A stretch of DNA of 64,000 bases from Caldicellulosiruptor bescii DSM 6725 (lineage in GTDB: Bacteria; Bacillota; Thermoanaerobacteria; Caldicellulosiruptorales; Caldicellulosiruptoraceae): contig NC_012034.1 of NCBI RefSeq assembly GCF_000022325.1, positions 1,692,501 to 1,756,500 on the forward strand, in the 5' to 3' direction. Below the pieces are notes generated by a model that was given only the letters and a program-made list of their open reading frames with translations, ran no database searches and was not told the DNA's origin. Both the position numbers and the translations under genes were made by a program. The number at the start of each line of letters is the position of its first letter. Position 1 is the stretch's first letter. Positions 49,148 to 58,209 of the stretch are shown here, piece by piece.

Positions 49148-49495
49148 TCATTCATACAATACAATCCCTTCGTTCTCTATATTTTTATAGTAAGGTAAGA
49201 TTTCTTTATATTGCATATATCTCTGATAACTGATGTCTACTATAGAAATTAATTTAAAGCTTCTATATCCAATTTCACTTATTATTTCATCCAACTTATT
49301 TTCATAGTCTTTTAACACTTGCTCGTCCTCATCAACTAATACCGCTATATCAATATCAGATTCTTCATTTTGAGTTCCTTTAGCATATGAACCATAGAGG
49401 ACTATTTTCCTTAGTTTATCACCATATAATCCTTTTAACTCTTCAACCACTTTATTAATAATATCTTGGTAATTTTCCAGTTTGATATCACTCAC
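49148..49495 (-). CDS. MNT-type nucleotidyltransferase
   Basis: A 115-aa pol-beta-fold nucleotidyltransferase with GSYAKGTQNEESDIDIAV, the GSxAxG...DxD catalytic motif. In many genomes such a protein is an antitoxin that modifies a HEPN toxin, but no HEPN gene is adjacent. GTG start with GGAG 10 bases upstream. It directly follows proA. Confidence 0.82.
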   Translation of the reverse strand: MSDIKLENYQDIINKVVEELKGLYGDKLRKIVLYGSYAKGTQNEESDIDIAVLVDEDEQVLKDYENKLDEIISEIGYRSFKLISIVDISYQRYMQYKEILPYYKNIENEGIVLYE

Positions 49496-49517
49496 AACAA
49501 ATCAACTCCAATTTCTT

Positions 49518-50777
49518 CTATTCTCTTACCTGCCCGCTTCCATAGATAATGTATTTTATAGTTGTGAGCTCTTTTAAGCCCATAGGGCCTCTTGCATGAA
49601 GTTTTTGAGTTGAGATCCCAATCTCTGCACCAAAACCAAATTCGAAGCCATCTGTGAACCTTGTTGATGCGTTCACATACACGGCCGCAGCATCTACATA
49701 GTCCAAAAACTTTTGTGCATTGAAATAATCTCTTGTAACAATTGCCTCTGAGTGTTTTGAACCGTACTTATTTATGTGTTCTATTGCCGCATCAATGCTA
49801 TCAACAACCTTCACACCTATTATCAAATCCAAATACTCTGTGTACCAGTCATCTTCAGTTGCCTCTTTTACCTCAATACCATTTTTCTTGCAAATCTCAA
49901 CTGTCTTACTGCAACCTCTTATTTCAACACCCTTTGCCATCAGTTCTTTTACAATCATTGGCAAAAAGCTCTCTGCTATATTTTTGTGAACTAAAAGCTT
50001 TTCAGCTGCATTGCAAACACCGGGCCGCTGTGTTTTCGCGTTTATAACAATCGCTTTTGCCATCTCAAAATCAGCGCTTTCATCAACAAAAACGTGACAG
50101 TTTCCAACACCAGTTTCTATCACAGGAACTGTTGCATTCTGTACAACAGTTTTTATAAGGTTTGCACCACCGCGGGGAATTAAAAGGTCCAAATACTCAT
50201 TTAATTTCATCATGGCAATCGCAGTCTCTCGCGATGTGTCCTCCACAATCTCTATGCTACCTTCCTCAATTCCAGCCTCAAGCAAACCCTCTTTCATTAC
50301 CTTTACAAGTGCAACATTTGAGTTTATGGCTTCAGATCCTCCTCGCAAAAGAACACTGTTCCCTGCTTTTAAACACAAAACGGCTGCATCCACAGTAACA
50401 TTTGGTCTTGCCTCATAGATTATTCCAATTGCACCAATCGGTACTCTCTTTTGACCAATTACAAGCCCGTTGGGACGCTTCCACATAGAAATAACTTCGC
50501 CAACTGGGTCAGGAAGTTTTATAACATCCTCAATCCCCTTGCAGATTTGCTTTATTCTGTCCTCTGTTAGCTTTAACCTGTCTAAAAGTGCTCCTTTGAT
50601 ACCTTTAGAGACAGCATTTTCCATGTCTTTTTGGTTTTCCTGCAAAATAAAGTCCATCTTTTCTAATATCTTTTGAGATATGCATGAAAGTGCCCTGTTC
50701 TTTTCATTTTCAGAAAGGTTCATGAGCTTTTTTGACGCTTCTTTCACTTTTTTTGCTTTTTCAATCAAATCATTCAT
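49518..50777 (-). CDS. proA: gamma-glutamyl phosphate reductase
   Basis: Second step of proline synthesis: NADPH reduction of gamma-glutamyl phosphate. 419 aa from the ATG at 50777, whose AGGGGG box is 11 bases upstream. The open frame extends 17 codons upstream, overlapping proB, and is unlikely to be used. Catalytic Cys in RPGVCNAAEKLLVH, the GSEAINSNVAL phosphate loop and C-terminal FGAEIGISTQKLHARGPMGL are all present. Follows proB by 22 bp. Confidence 0.95.
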   Translation of the reverse strand: MNDLIEKAKKVKEASKKLMNLSENEKNRALSCISQKILEKMDFILQENQKDMENAVSKGIKGALLDRLKLTEDRIKQICKGIEDVIKLPDPVGEVISMWKRPNGLVIGQKRVPIGAIGIIYEARPNVTVDAAVLCLKAGNSVLLRGGSEAINSNVALVKVMKEGLLEAGIEEGSIEIVEDTSRETAIAMMKLNEYLDLLIPRGGANLIKTVVQNATVPVIETGVGNCHVFVDESADFEMAKAIVINAKTQRPGVCNAAEKLLVHKNIAESFLPMIVKELMAKGVEIRGCSKTVEICKKNGIEVKEATEDDWYTEYLDLIIGVKVVDSIDAAIEHINKYGSKHSEAIVTRDYFNAQKFLDYVDAAAVYVNASTRFTDGFEFGFGAEIGISTQKLHARGPMGLKELTTIKYIIYGSGQVRE

Positions 50778-50799
50778 CTTTATTCTGCCCCCTTTGCAC

Positions 50800-51600
50800 T
50801 TATCTTGAAACGGTGTTTTTATTAACAAATAACGTCCCTATCTCTTTGCCCTCTAATATCTCTTTTACAATTGATGGATTTTCGCCATTTGCAATAACCA
50901 TAGGAATCCCATGTTGCATTGCAATCTTAGCAGCTTCAATTTTGGTCTGCATACCGCCTGTTGAGTTGAGAGTGCCTGCACCGCCCGCAATGCTTTCTAT
51001 ATATGAGTCAATCTCAAAAACCTCTTTTATAAGCTCTGCTCTCTTGTCAATTCTCGGGTCACAGGAATAAAGCCCATCTATGTCAGAAAGGATAATCAAA
51101 AGGTCAGCACCAATTATTGTGGCAACATAAGCAGACAAAGTATCGTTGTCGCCAAACTCAAGCTCTTCAATTGCAACAACGTCGTTTTCGTTCACAATTG
51201 GAATTGCACCATATTTGAACAGGTACTCAAATGTGTTCTTAACATTTAGCATCTTTTTCTCTTCATCAACAACATCCTTTGTAAGAAGCACCTGGGCAAC
51301 CACAACTCCGTATTCACCAAAAAGCTTTTCATAAATCTGCATTAAAATTCCCTGGCCAATTGCCGCAAGTGCTTGTTTTTCTTGAGTGGTTTTGTGATTT
51401 TTGGTAAGCCCAAGCCTGCCCAAACCTGATGCAACAGCACCAGATGTTACAAGCACAACGTCTCTTCCTTCATTTTTTATGTCAGAAAGAACTCTTGCAA
51501 GTTTTTCTAAACGCGAAAGATTTAGTTTGCCGGTTGGATATGTTACAGTACTTGTCCCAACCTTTACAACAATCTTTTTTACATTTCCAAAGTCTCGCAT
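50800..51600 (-). CDS. proB: glutamate 5-kinase, short form
   Basis: First step of proline synthesis: ATP-dependent glutamate phosphorylation. 266 aa: amino-acid kinase domain only, lacking the C-terminal PUA domain found in the ~367-aa enterobacterial enzyme. VVKVGTSTVT starts the nucleotide loop; VNENDVVAIEELEFGDNDTL and GAGTLNSTGGMQTKIEAAK are conserved. Such PUA-less forms are known in Firmicutes. An unknown 100-aa gene lies 10 bp upstream and proA follows. Confidence 0.94.
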   Translation of the reverse strand: MRDFGNVKKIVVKVGTSTVTYPTGKLNLSRLEKLARVLSDIKNEGRDVVLVTSGAVASGLGRLGLTKNHKTTQEKQALAAIGQGILMQIYEKLFGEYGVVVAQVLLTKDVVDEEKKMLNVKNTFEYLFKYGAIPIVNENDVVAIEELEFGDNDTLSAYVATIIGADLLIILSDIDGLYSCDPRIDKRAELIKEVFEIDSYIESIAGGAGTLNSTGGMQTKIEAAKIAMQHGIPMVIANGENPSIVKEILEGKEIGTLFVNKNTVSR

Positions 51601-51610
51601 TTTCCATTTT

Positions 51611-51913
51611 CTACTCCTTTTCTATGGTAAAGTCTTTCAAGCTATTGTTAAAAATGATTTTATACTTTGAATTCTCGTCAATCACATAAAGCTGGGTTTG
51701 GGTAACAATATCAATATTTATTCTGTTTAAAAGCTCTTCTTGTATGATTGAAGCAATATTTTGTATAAATCTTTTGGGGTCGTTTTCATCAAGACTTTTA
51801 ATATATATTGGAAGTTTGCCTTGTTGGGGTTTGTAAATTTCAACGTTTATTACACCTGGTGACACAGGGATGTCTGTTGGATATAAAAGTTTTACGTTAT
51901 AAAGTACTTCCAT
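51611..51913 (-). CDS. unrecognised protein ahead of proB
   Basis: A 100-aa protein of alternating beta/helix pattern (starts MEVLYNVKLLYPTD), with no signal peptide. It has ATG with GGGGGA upstream and lies 10 bp before proB, so it is operonic with proBA. I do not recognise a family. Conserved neighbourhood would show whether it affects proline synthesis. Confidence 0.6.
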   Translation of the reverse strand: MEVLYNVKLLYPTDIPVSPGVINVEIYKPQQGKLPIYIKSLDENDPKRFIQNIASIIQEELLNRINIDIVTQTQLYVIDENSKYKIIFNNSLKDFTIEKE

Positions 51914-52031
51914 AATGCACTTCCCCCTGATAAAATTTAAGATATGAGCTGTTTATATTTATTCTATCAAATTAATGTGTACCATTCAAAGATTTTTCTA
52001 AAAATTCTGTATTGAAAGGAATGAAGATAGA

Positions 52032-52583
52032 ATGCGAACATTCATTGGTATTGACTTCCCAAAAAGCTTAAAAGAGCAGATTGTTGAAGTACAAAGTTTT
52101 TTAAAGTCAATCAGCAAAAAAGGCAGATGGAAGTACATTGATAACTTTCATTTAACCCTCAAGTTCTTAGGTGATATTGAATATGAAAAGGTAGAAAAAA
52201 TCAGACAGGCGCTTGAAAAAAATCTAAAAGATTTTTCCCGTTTTTCATTGAAAATCTCATCCTGTGGATATTTTAAAGGGCATGGAAATTTGAGAGTTGT
52301 GTATCTAAAACCAGATGGCAATCTTGAAAAACTCAATAACCTTTTTTCGCTTGTTGAGGATGCAATGGCATATGTTGGATTTGAAAGAGAAAAAAGAGCG
52401 TACACACCCCATATAACAATTGCTCAGGATGTTGTGTTAAATGAACCTTTTGAGAATTTTCAAAATTATGTTGAAAACTTTTCTTTTGATGAAATTCCTG
52501 TGGAAAAGGTCATTCTTTTTTTGAGTGAGGAGATAGATAGAAAAAGAGTCTATACACCTATATTTCATATTGAGCTTGTATAA
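52032..52583 (+). CDS. thpR: RNA 2',3'-cyclic phosphodiesterase
   Basis: A 183-aa 2H-phosphoesterase of the LigT/ThpR family. The two catalytic motifs are HLT (H40-T42 in FHLTLKFLGD) and HIT in YTPHITIAQD. It opens or joins 2',3'-cyclic phosphate RNA ends. ATG with AAAGGA upstream. It is 40 bp before the MFS gene. Confidence 0.93.
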   Translation: MRTFIGIDFPKSLKEQIVEVQSFLKSISKKGRWKYIDNFHLTLKFLGDIEYEKVEKIRQALEKNLKDFSRFSLKISSCGYFKGHGNLRVVYLKPDGNLEKLNNLFSLVEDAMAYVGFEREKRAYTPHITIAQDVVLNEPFENFQNYVENFSFDEIPVEKVILFLSEEIDRKRVYTPIFHIELV

Positions 52584-52623
52584 ATAAGCGTTTCTTAAAT
52601 TTTACAGAAAGGAATGAAAAATT

Positions 52624-53811
52624 GTGCTGAACAATAACTCAAAGCAGAACATTAAAGTTATTTTTTCAAGTATTTTTTTATTTATTTTTGCCAACGCTTT
52701 TATGGGAATTGGCGGTGGAATAAACGATACAATATTTAACAACTACATCGCTGCAACATACAAGATATCTCCCATGGCAAGAGGAATTTTGGAGTTTCCC
52801 CGTGAAACTCCTGGTTTTTTGATTATATTCTTAATAGGCTTTTTATATTTCCTCGGTGATTTGAGGGTAAGTATAATTGCGACATCTTTGTGTTCATTTG
52901 CCTTGCTTGGTCTTGGATTTTTTGCCCCAACTTTTCTGCTATTGATTGTATGGACTGCTATTTACAATACCGGAACACACCTGAACATGGTCTTGAGCTC
53001 AAGTATTGGAATGGAGCTTTCTAAAGAAGAGGAATACGGAAAAACTTTGGGTCTTATCAGTTCTGTAGCAACAGCTGCATCTATAATAGGTTATTTTATA
53101 GTTATGGTAGGATTTAAATTTCTGAATTTTTCTTTCAAGACAGCATATGTTATTGCTGCTCTGATGTATCTATTTGCAGCATTATTTTTACTGCCTGTTA
53201 AACTCCCAAGAAAACCTCAGCACAAAGGATTCAAGTTTGTCATCAAAAAAGATTACTGGCTTTATTATGTACTTTCAATCTTCTTTGGAGCAAGAAAGCA
53301 AATATTTATCACCTTTGCACCCTGGGTCTTGATTAAGATTTTCAAACAGCCTGTTGAAAATTTTGCACTTGTAGGAATCATTTGTTCGTTTTTAGGAATT
53401 GGTTTTAGAAACATAATCGGAAGGCTCATTGACAGACTTGGCGAAAAGACCATACTTACATTTGATGCGTTAGTAATCTTTTTTATATGCCTTGGATATG
53501 CAGCAACTGAGAACATAAAAATAAAATGGGTTGCACTTTCGGTTGCATATGGTTGTTACATCATTGACAACTTGATGTTTGCAACATCAATGGCAAGGTC
53601 AACATACATAAAGAAGATTATAAAACATCCTGATGACCTAACTCCTACTCTTTCAACAGGTACAAGTATGGATCACGCTGTTTCTATGAGCCTCCCCATG
53701 CTTTCTGGTTTTTTGTGGAATAAGTTTGGGTATGAATATGTGTTCTTACTTGCAGCTTTCTTTGCGCTGGGGAATTTGTATTTTGTGAGGAAGATTGAAA
53801 TTGAAAGTTAA
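52624..53811 (+). CDS. MFS-type transporter
   Basis: A 395-aa protein with about 12 hydrophobic segments arranged as two six-helix halves, with a short loop of RLIDRLGEKTI (the conserved MFS loop between TM8 and TM9). GTG start at 52624 with AAAGGA 10 bases upstream. The substrate is unknown. There is no regulator adjacent. It shares the strand with thpR. Confidence 0.85.
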   Translation: MLNNNSKQNIKVIFSSIFLFIFANAFMGIGGGINDTIFNNYIAATYKISPMARGILEFPRETPGFLIIFLIGFLYFLGDLRVSIIATSLCSFALLGLGFFAPTFLLLIVWTAIYNTGTHLNMVLSSSIGMELSKEEEYGKTLGLISSVATAASIIGYFIVMVGFKFLNFSFKTAYVIAALMYLFAALFLLPVKLPRKPQHKGFKFVIKKDYWLYYVLSIFFGARKQIFITFAPWVLIKIFKQPVENFALVGIICSFLGIGFRNIIGRLIDRLGEKTILTFDALVIFFICLGYAATENIKIKWVALSVAYGCYIIDNLMFATSMARSTYIKKIIKHPDDLTPTLSTGTSMDHAVSMSLPMLSGFLWNKFGYEYVFLLAAFFALGNLYFVRKIEIES

Positions 53812-53904
53812 TTTCTGTCAAGATTTTTAAATGTGATTTTAATGAAATTTAGAGTATAATTTTTAAGAAATAAACCTTCGTTTGCACTGAGGTGAAAGAT
53901 AAAT

Positions 53905-54165
53905 ATGCTAGAAATTTGCCTCTTCTACGGCATAAGGATTACAATGTATTATGACGACCATAATCCTCCTCACTTTCATGCAACCTTCGCCGGATTTGAA
54001 GCAGAAATTGATATATTAAATACAAGGGTTATAAAAGGTTTTTTGCCTAAAAGACAATTAAAACTTGTGTTGGCTTGGGCAGAAATTCATAAAGATGAAC
54101 TTATGCAAAACTGGGAACTTGCAAAAGATCACAAATCACTGATGAGAATTAATCCTTTAGTTTAA
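53905..54165 (+). CDS. DUF4160 protein
   Basis: An 86-aa DUF4160 protein: GIRITMYYDDHNPPHFHATF is the family signature, with two His in a row of potential metal ligands. DUF4160 and DUF2442 genes commonly occur in tandem and have been suggested to be a toxin-antitoxin-like pair; experimental proof is lacking as far as I know. Its stop is 21 bp before the DUF2442 start. Confidence 0.85.
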   Translation: MLEICLFYGIRITMYYDDHNPPHFHATFAGFEAEIDILNTRVIKGFLPKRQLKLVLAWAEIHKDELMQNWELAKDHKSLMRINPLV

Positions 54166-54186
54166 AATTTTTGAGGTGATTAATAT

Positions 54187-54531
54187 ATGATGGAATACTA
54201 TCCTGAGGTTGTACAGGTTATACCTACAGAAGACTATAAAGTTTATATTTACTTTGATGACGGCAGCATAAAACTCTTTGATGCATCAAGTCTTCTTGAA
54301 AAGGGTGAGTTTCAAAGACTTAAAGATAAAATATTCTTTATGGAAAGATGCACTGTTTTAAATGGAACACTTGCATGGGATGTAAGTGGAAATTACGATG
54401 AGACAACCTGCCTTGACTTAGACCCACTTGTTCTGTATGAAACTTGCCCTGAGGTACAAGAGCCTACTTGGCTTTTTGAAAAGATAGAAAATGAGTTTAG
54501 GCAAAAGACCAACAAAGAAGGGGCTTTTTAA
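54187..54531 (+). CDS. DUF2442 protein
   Basis: A 114-aa protein. Residues ~10-90 match DUF2442: VIPTEDYKVYIYFDDGSIKLFDASSLLEKG and LAWDVSGNYDETTCLDLDP. It is partner of the DUF4160 gene. The stop codon lies in the terminator hairpin, convergent with the flagellar operon. Confidence 0.84.
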   Translation: MMEYYPEVVQVIPTEDYKVYIYFDDGSIKLFDASSLLEKGEFQRLKDKIFFMERCTVLNGTLAWDVSGNYDETTCLDLDPLVLYETCPEVQEPTWLFEKIENEFRQKTNKEGAF

Positions 54532-54536
54532 GCCCC
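54520..54536. terminator. short bidirectional terminator
   Basis: GGGGCTT / AAGCCCC, 7-bp stem, tri-T loop; it carries the DUF2442 stop and the flgN-like 3' end. Confidence 0.65.
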
Positions 54537-55000
54537 TATTCTTTCCTGTCAAAGCCGGATGGAAACTGGGTTTGTTTGTACTGGGAATAGTCTTTCAAAG
54601 CCTCTTTTTTGTACCTCATGCTTTTTAAAGTCTTTTTTATCTCATCAAATTTTGCTCGAATCAAAATATTATTCTTTTCGTCTATGTCTTTTATCACTTG
54701 AAGTTTTTGCAAAATAGATGATGTAAGGTTTTTGAGCAAAATGCCTGTCTCTTTATCAATATCTGTTATCTCATCAAAACTTTTTATTCCTTTTTGTCTT
54801 TTGATGCTTTCAAACTCCTCTAAAAACTCACTGTCTATTCTATTTATTCTCTCAATCAAATCCCCTTTTTCATCAACAACCTTAGAAATCTCATCAAAGT
54901 TGTCATTTAAAATATACTCCTGCTGCAAACTTGTGAGCGTCAAAAACCTATCCAAAAGCTTTTCCTTTTCCTCAAGAAGACTTACAAGCTTATTATACAT
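54536..55000 (-). CDS. FlgN/FliT-like flagellar chaperone
   Basis: A 154-aa, all-helical protein in the position of FlgN/FliT. A coiled coil covers most of it (LLEEKEKLLDRFLTLTSLQQ at its start). Such chaperones hold hook-associated proteins or FliD before export. ATG at 55000 is preferred: 16 bp after fliS. An in-frame start 14 codons upstream would overlap fliS. Confidence 0.72.
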   Translation of the reverse strand: MYNKLVSLLEEKEKLLDRFLTLTSLQQEYILNDNFDEISKVVDEKGDLIERINRIDSEFLEEFESIKRQKGIKSFDEITDIDKETGILLKNLTSSILQKLQVIKDIDEKNNILIRAKFDEIKKTLKSMRYKKEALKDYSQYKQTQFPSGFDRKE

Positions 55001-55016
55001 AAACCCCAGTCCTTTT

Positions 55017-55394
55017 TTATTTATTCTTCTGCTGTCTTGCAATCTTTATTGCCTCTGCCCATGTGTTTCGTAAATCTTGCACAATTTCAAGTACCTCTTC
55101 AAGATACTTTTTTTCCTTTTTCAAATTTGCCTGAATGAGCCATCTGTAAATAAAATCATATAGGCTCATCAAATTTTTTGATATCTCATATTGCATATCA
55201 AGGGTTGACATGAGTTCTGTGATGATATTCTCTGCCTTGATAATATTCTCATTTGCTTTGTCAAACTTTTTCTCATCAATTGCCTGCATTGCAAGTTTTA
55301 TAAATCTTATGCATCCATCATAAAGCATCAAAGTAAGTTCTTCAGGCGGCTTTGTCATTATAACTTCTTCTTGATATCTTGCTGCTGCGTCCAT
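55017..55394 (-). CDS. fliS: flagellin-specific chaperone FliS
   Basis: A 125-aa FliS: YQEEVIMTKPPEELTLMLYDGCIRFI at the start and SLYDFIYRWLIQAN in the middle. It binds flagellin to prevent early polymerisation. Follows fliD by 94 bp and precedes the flgN-like gene. Confidence 0.93.
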   Translation of the reverse strand: MDAAARYQEEVIMTKPPEELTLMLYDGCIRFIKLAMQAIDEKKFDKANENIIKAENIITELMSTLDMQYEISKNLMSLYDFIYRWLIQANLKKEKKYLEEVLEIVQDLRNTWAEAIKIARQQKNK

Positions 55395-55450
55395 AAATTT
55401 TGCCTCCTCATGTTTTTGTTATTCTTTAAATTTTAATTTGTTATTCTGAA

Positions 55451-55482
55451 CTACTAAATTTCTATACTACTAAATTTCTATA
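55451..55482. repeat. 16-bp tandem repeat, two copies
   Basis: CTACTAAATTTCTATA is repeated exactly twice in the 94-bp gap between fliD and fliS. No known role. Confidence 0.7.
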
Positions 55483-55488
55483 AGTATG

Positions 55489-57063
55489 CTATCTACCACT
55501 AAACTGTTGAGATAACCACGAGCTTTGAGTATTCATTTGGGCAATTAACTGCTCAAGCTGAGTAAACTGCCTGTAATATCTATCTTCCACCTTTTGCAGT
55601 CTCTCTTGCTCAGCATTCATTTGGTCAATAATGCTTCTTAGCTGCTTTCCTATAAAGCTGTTCGGGTCATATGTGCTTGTAAAATATGGTTTGCCAGATT
55701 TGTCATATATCTTCTTTAGGGTATCATTTGCAAGGCTGTAAAATCGCTGGAGAATCCCATCATCATCAATAGATTTTGTGTCGTCACCACTGCTTGTAAA
55801 CAGCTTCACAAATGCATCAAAATTATTTGCTATCGCATCTCTGAGCTTAGCTTCATCTTTGATATAAATTTTTCCTTCTTTGCTTTCAAAATAGCTGTAT
55901 GTTTCTATTCCTGCTTCAGATATCGTATCTAAGTTAGAAGGAAGGCCTGAAACTTGTTTGTATAAGTAGTTTCGCATATTGTCCAAAAAACTTGAAAGTA
56001 TAGAATCACCATATAAAAGCCCTTTTTTAGCTGCATCCTCCCACTTTTGAATGTCTGTGTCCTTCATCTGGGCTTTCTGTTCTTCTGTCAGTGGCAAATA
56101 GTCTCTGTTTCGCTTCTCTGTAATTTTGTTGTATATCTTGCTAACAAGTTCATTATATTTGTTAATAAAGTCCTTGATATTGTTTACAATCGCATCGATA
56201 TCTTTTGAAATTGAAAAAGATTTATACTGTGCGCTGCCTTGGGCATCCAATGTTGTTTTATTCAATGTGATACTCATACCATATACATTCACTGTATTTG
56301 TTGATGATTGAACAAATGATTCATTATTGAAACTATCTTTGATATAAACTCTTGCATCTGTGCCTGTTCCACTTGTTATTTGAGCATAATTGTTGTTTAC
56401 ATCTTTCACAGTAAAACTCACATTGCTCCCTGTTTTTTGAGAAGCTATTATTAGTTTATTTAAGGTTGAGTCGTAATAGGCTTTCAAGCCACCATCACTG
56501 CTGAATACTGAATTTATTGTTTTTGCCAAATTAGCACCAAAAGTTGAAGTAGAATCTCCTGGATTCCATGCAAGCTCTATTGTTTTTGTGACAGTCGAAC
56601 TGCCAACTGTCAATTCAACTTGAAGTTTCACATTATTCTGAGCATCTTTAGTAATTACCGTAAGATCATTCACTACAGCATTCGCCTGGGTTGCAAGCTG
56701 TTCTACTTTTATTTGATAATTTCCTTCAAGAGCATTAGCTGTACCTGTAACAGAAACATAACCAGCGTCAACAGCTTCTCCACTTGTTTTAAACTTTACG
56801 AAATTACTTGAAAGCTTGAGATTAAATAGATAGTCTTTAAAACTTGATATAGCACTTGCCATATCCATATAATCCTGTCTTTGCCACTCTAAAAGCTGTT
56901 TTTGCTGATAGAGTTTATTATACTTTGTCTTCTCAACACTCATCAAACCCTGGATGATAGAGTCTGTGTCAAGCCCGCTTGCAAGCCCACCTACTCTTGT
57001 GTAGTATTTATACATGTCATAAGGATTTGTATAGCTTGTCGAATTAGTTGAGTTAACATTCAT
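55489..57063 (-). CDS. fliD: flagellar cap protein FliD
   Basis: A 524-aa filament cap. The N-terminal D0 region contains RVGGLASGLDTDSIIQGLM, the family signature. The C-terminal helix region is also typical, ending WLSQQFSGR. Length is at the usual range. It is 13 bp after flaG, transcribed with fliS and flgN. Assembles flagellin at the filament tip. Confidence 0.94.
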   Translation of the reverse strand: MNVNSTNSTSYTNPYDMYKYYTRVGGLASGLDTDSIIQGLMSVEKTKYNKLYQQKQLLEWQRQDYMDMASAISSFKDYLFNLKLSSNFVKFKTSGEAVDAGYVSVTGTANALEGNYQIKVEQLATQANAVVNDLTVITKDAQNNVKLQVELTVGSSTVTKTIELAWNPGDSTSTFGANLAKTINSVFSSDGGLKAYYDSTLNKLIIASQKTGSNVSFTVKDVNNNYAQITSGTGTDARVYIKDSFNNESFVQSSTNTVNVYGMSITLNKTTLDAQGSAQYKSFSISKDIDAIVNNIKDFINKYNELVSKIYNKITEKRNRDYLPLTEEQKAQMKDTDIQKWEDAAKKGLLYGDSILSSFLDNMRNYLYKQVSGLPSNLDTISEAGIETYSYFESKEGKIYIKDEAKLRDAIANNFDAFVKLFTSSGDDTKSIDDDGILQRFYSLANDTLKKIYDKSGKPYFTSTYDPNSFIGKQLRSIIDQMNAEQERLQKVEDRYYRQFTQLEQLIAQMNTQSSWLSQQFSGR

Positions 57064-57076
57064 TTTTTATCACCAC

Positions 57077-57475
57077 CTATCTTCTCTCATCAACAAAAAT
57101 GCCCGCAAGCTCCCAAAGTTTTGCAATTATATCTAAAATCTTCTCTGGGGGTATTTCTCTAATTAGTTCATTTGTCTCTTTGTCATATACTTTTACAACA
57201 ATTTCATGTGTCTCCTTGTGTATTGAAAATTCAAGCCTTGTGTACTTCGCCTCAAACGCTTTATTTGCCTGGTTTATCATTTTAATAAGTGTATCTTCAT
57301 CAAGCTCTTTTCTGCTGTTCTTGTCTGCAAGCTTATCATTAACTTCTTCTTTATTTATACCCTTTTCTTCCTGCAAGCTAACATCAATATTTTCGGGTCT
57401 TGTTCGGTTGTCTTGAACTCTTAGCACTACATTTGATATATCAATGGTTTTGACTCCAATGCCATCAACAACCAT
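57077..57475 (-). CDS. flaG: FlaG family flagellar protein
   Basis: A 132-aa FlaG protein: a disordered charged N-terminal region (~20-70) and a C-terminal FlaG fold with LEFSIHKETHEIVVKVYD and IREIPPEKILDI. Role: filament length or export control in relatives. First gene of the operon, with a sigma-D-type promoter upstream. Confidence 0.9.
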   Translation of the reverse strand: MVVDGIGVKTIDISNVVLRVQDNRTRPENIDVSLQEEKGINKEEVNDKLADKNSRKELDEDTLIKMINQANKAFEAKYTRLEFSIHKETHEIVVKVYDKETNELIREIPPEKILDIIAKLWELAGIFVDERR

Positions 57476-57510
57476 TATCTTTCCCTCTCTTTTTAGTCTT
57501 TCTTTTTATA

Positions 57511-57538
57511 TTATCGGTTGTGGGAAGGGAAAAGTTTA
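57511..57538 (-). promoter_or_regulatory. sigma-D (sigma-28) promoter of flaG operon
   Basis: Minus strand: TAAA (57535-57538), 16 bases, ACCGATAA (57511-57518). This matches the sigma-D consensus (TAAA, 15 bases, GCCGATAA) with one extra spacer base and one substitution. Confidence 0.7.
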
Positions 57539-57608
57539 ATGAGTGCTTTTTTTGCACTTTAGATTTGTGATAAAATATATTTTTAAAAACACTGGTAAAC
57601 ATCTTGGT

Positions 57609-57929
57609 ATGACTAAAAAGTTTGAGCCAAGAGTAGAAAATGCAATTAAAAATTATATCGCTAAGTTCAAAAAAGAAATAAATGTTATTGATGTATATCT
57701 ATTTGGTTCATATGCAAAAGGAAATTATCATAATGATAGCGACATTGATATTGCAGTAATTTCTGACCAGTTCAAAGGTAACTGCATTGAAGATAGATTA
57801 TTATTAATGCGACTTAGAAGAGACATCGACCTTAGGATTGAACCCCATCCTTTTAGACCTGAAGATTTTACCGATGAAAATCCTTTTGTAAAAGAGATTA
57901 AGGAGTATGGGATTAGGATACAATGTTAG
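57609..57929 (+). CDS. MNT-type nucleotidyltransferase
   Basis: A 106-aa pol-beta-fold protein with GSYAKGNYHNDSDIDIAV and later DLRIEPHP as the third acidic site. It resembles the antitoxin half of HEPN/MNT pairs, but no HEPN gene is next to it. ATG at 57609 is chosen because the frame upstream is AT-rich and unlike a coding start; the ribosome site is weak. A different strand from neighbours suggests it is an isolated insert. Confidence 0.7.
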   Translation: MTKKFEPRVENAIKNYIAKFKKEINVIDVYLFGSYAKGNYHNDSDIDIAVISDQFKGNCIEDRLLLMRLRRDIDLRIEPHPFRPEDFTDENPFVKEIKEYGIRIQC

Positions 57930-57963
57930 GTAGTATTTGCCTGATTTTACCATTCGCTGTTTT

Positions 57964-58209
57964 CTATGCAATATTATTCCAAAAATTAGCATCTCTTATT
58001 TCTCTTAATTCTTCTCTCCCAAAACAATAATAAAATTTCTCTCCATTAGTAATTAATTCTAATTGTTTTTCTAACCTCTCTTTAGTTTCCATTGTAACAC
58101 AGCCTATTACAGATTTTACTTCTACCTTATGTAACTCAGAATACAATAAAGCTAAATAATTCATCACGGCTTCGTCAAATTTATCTGGTCTTATTATTTT
58201 TTGAAAACT
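57964..58209 (-). pseudogene. in-frame fragment behind the stop of the next gene
   Basis: An 81-codon open stretch (contains DEAVMNYLALLYSELHKVEV) in the same frame as the gene at 58210-58719 and separated from it only by a TAA. It has no ribosome site at its first ATG (58167). It may be the severed 3' half of a longer gene, or a gene fragment. I do not recognise it. Confidence 0.35.
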
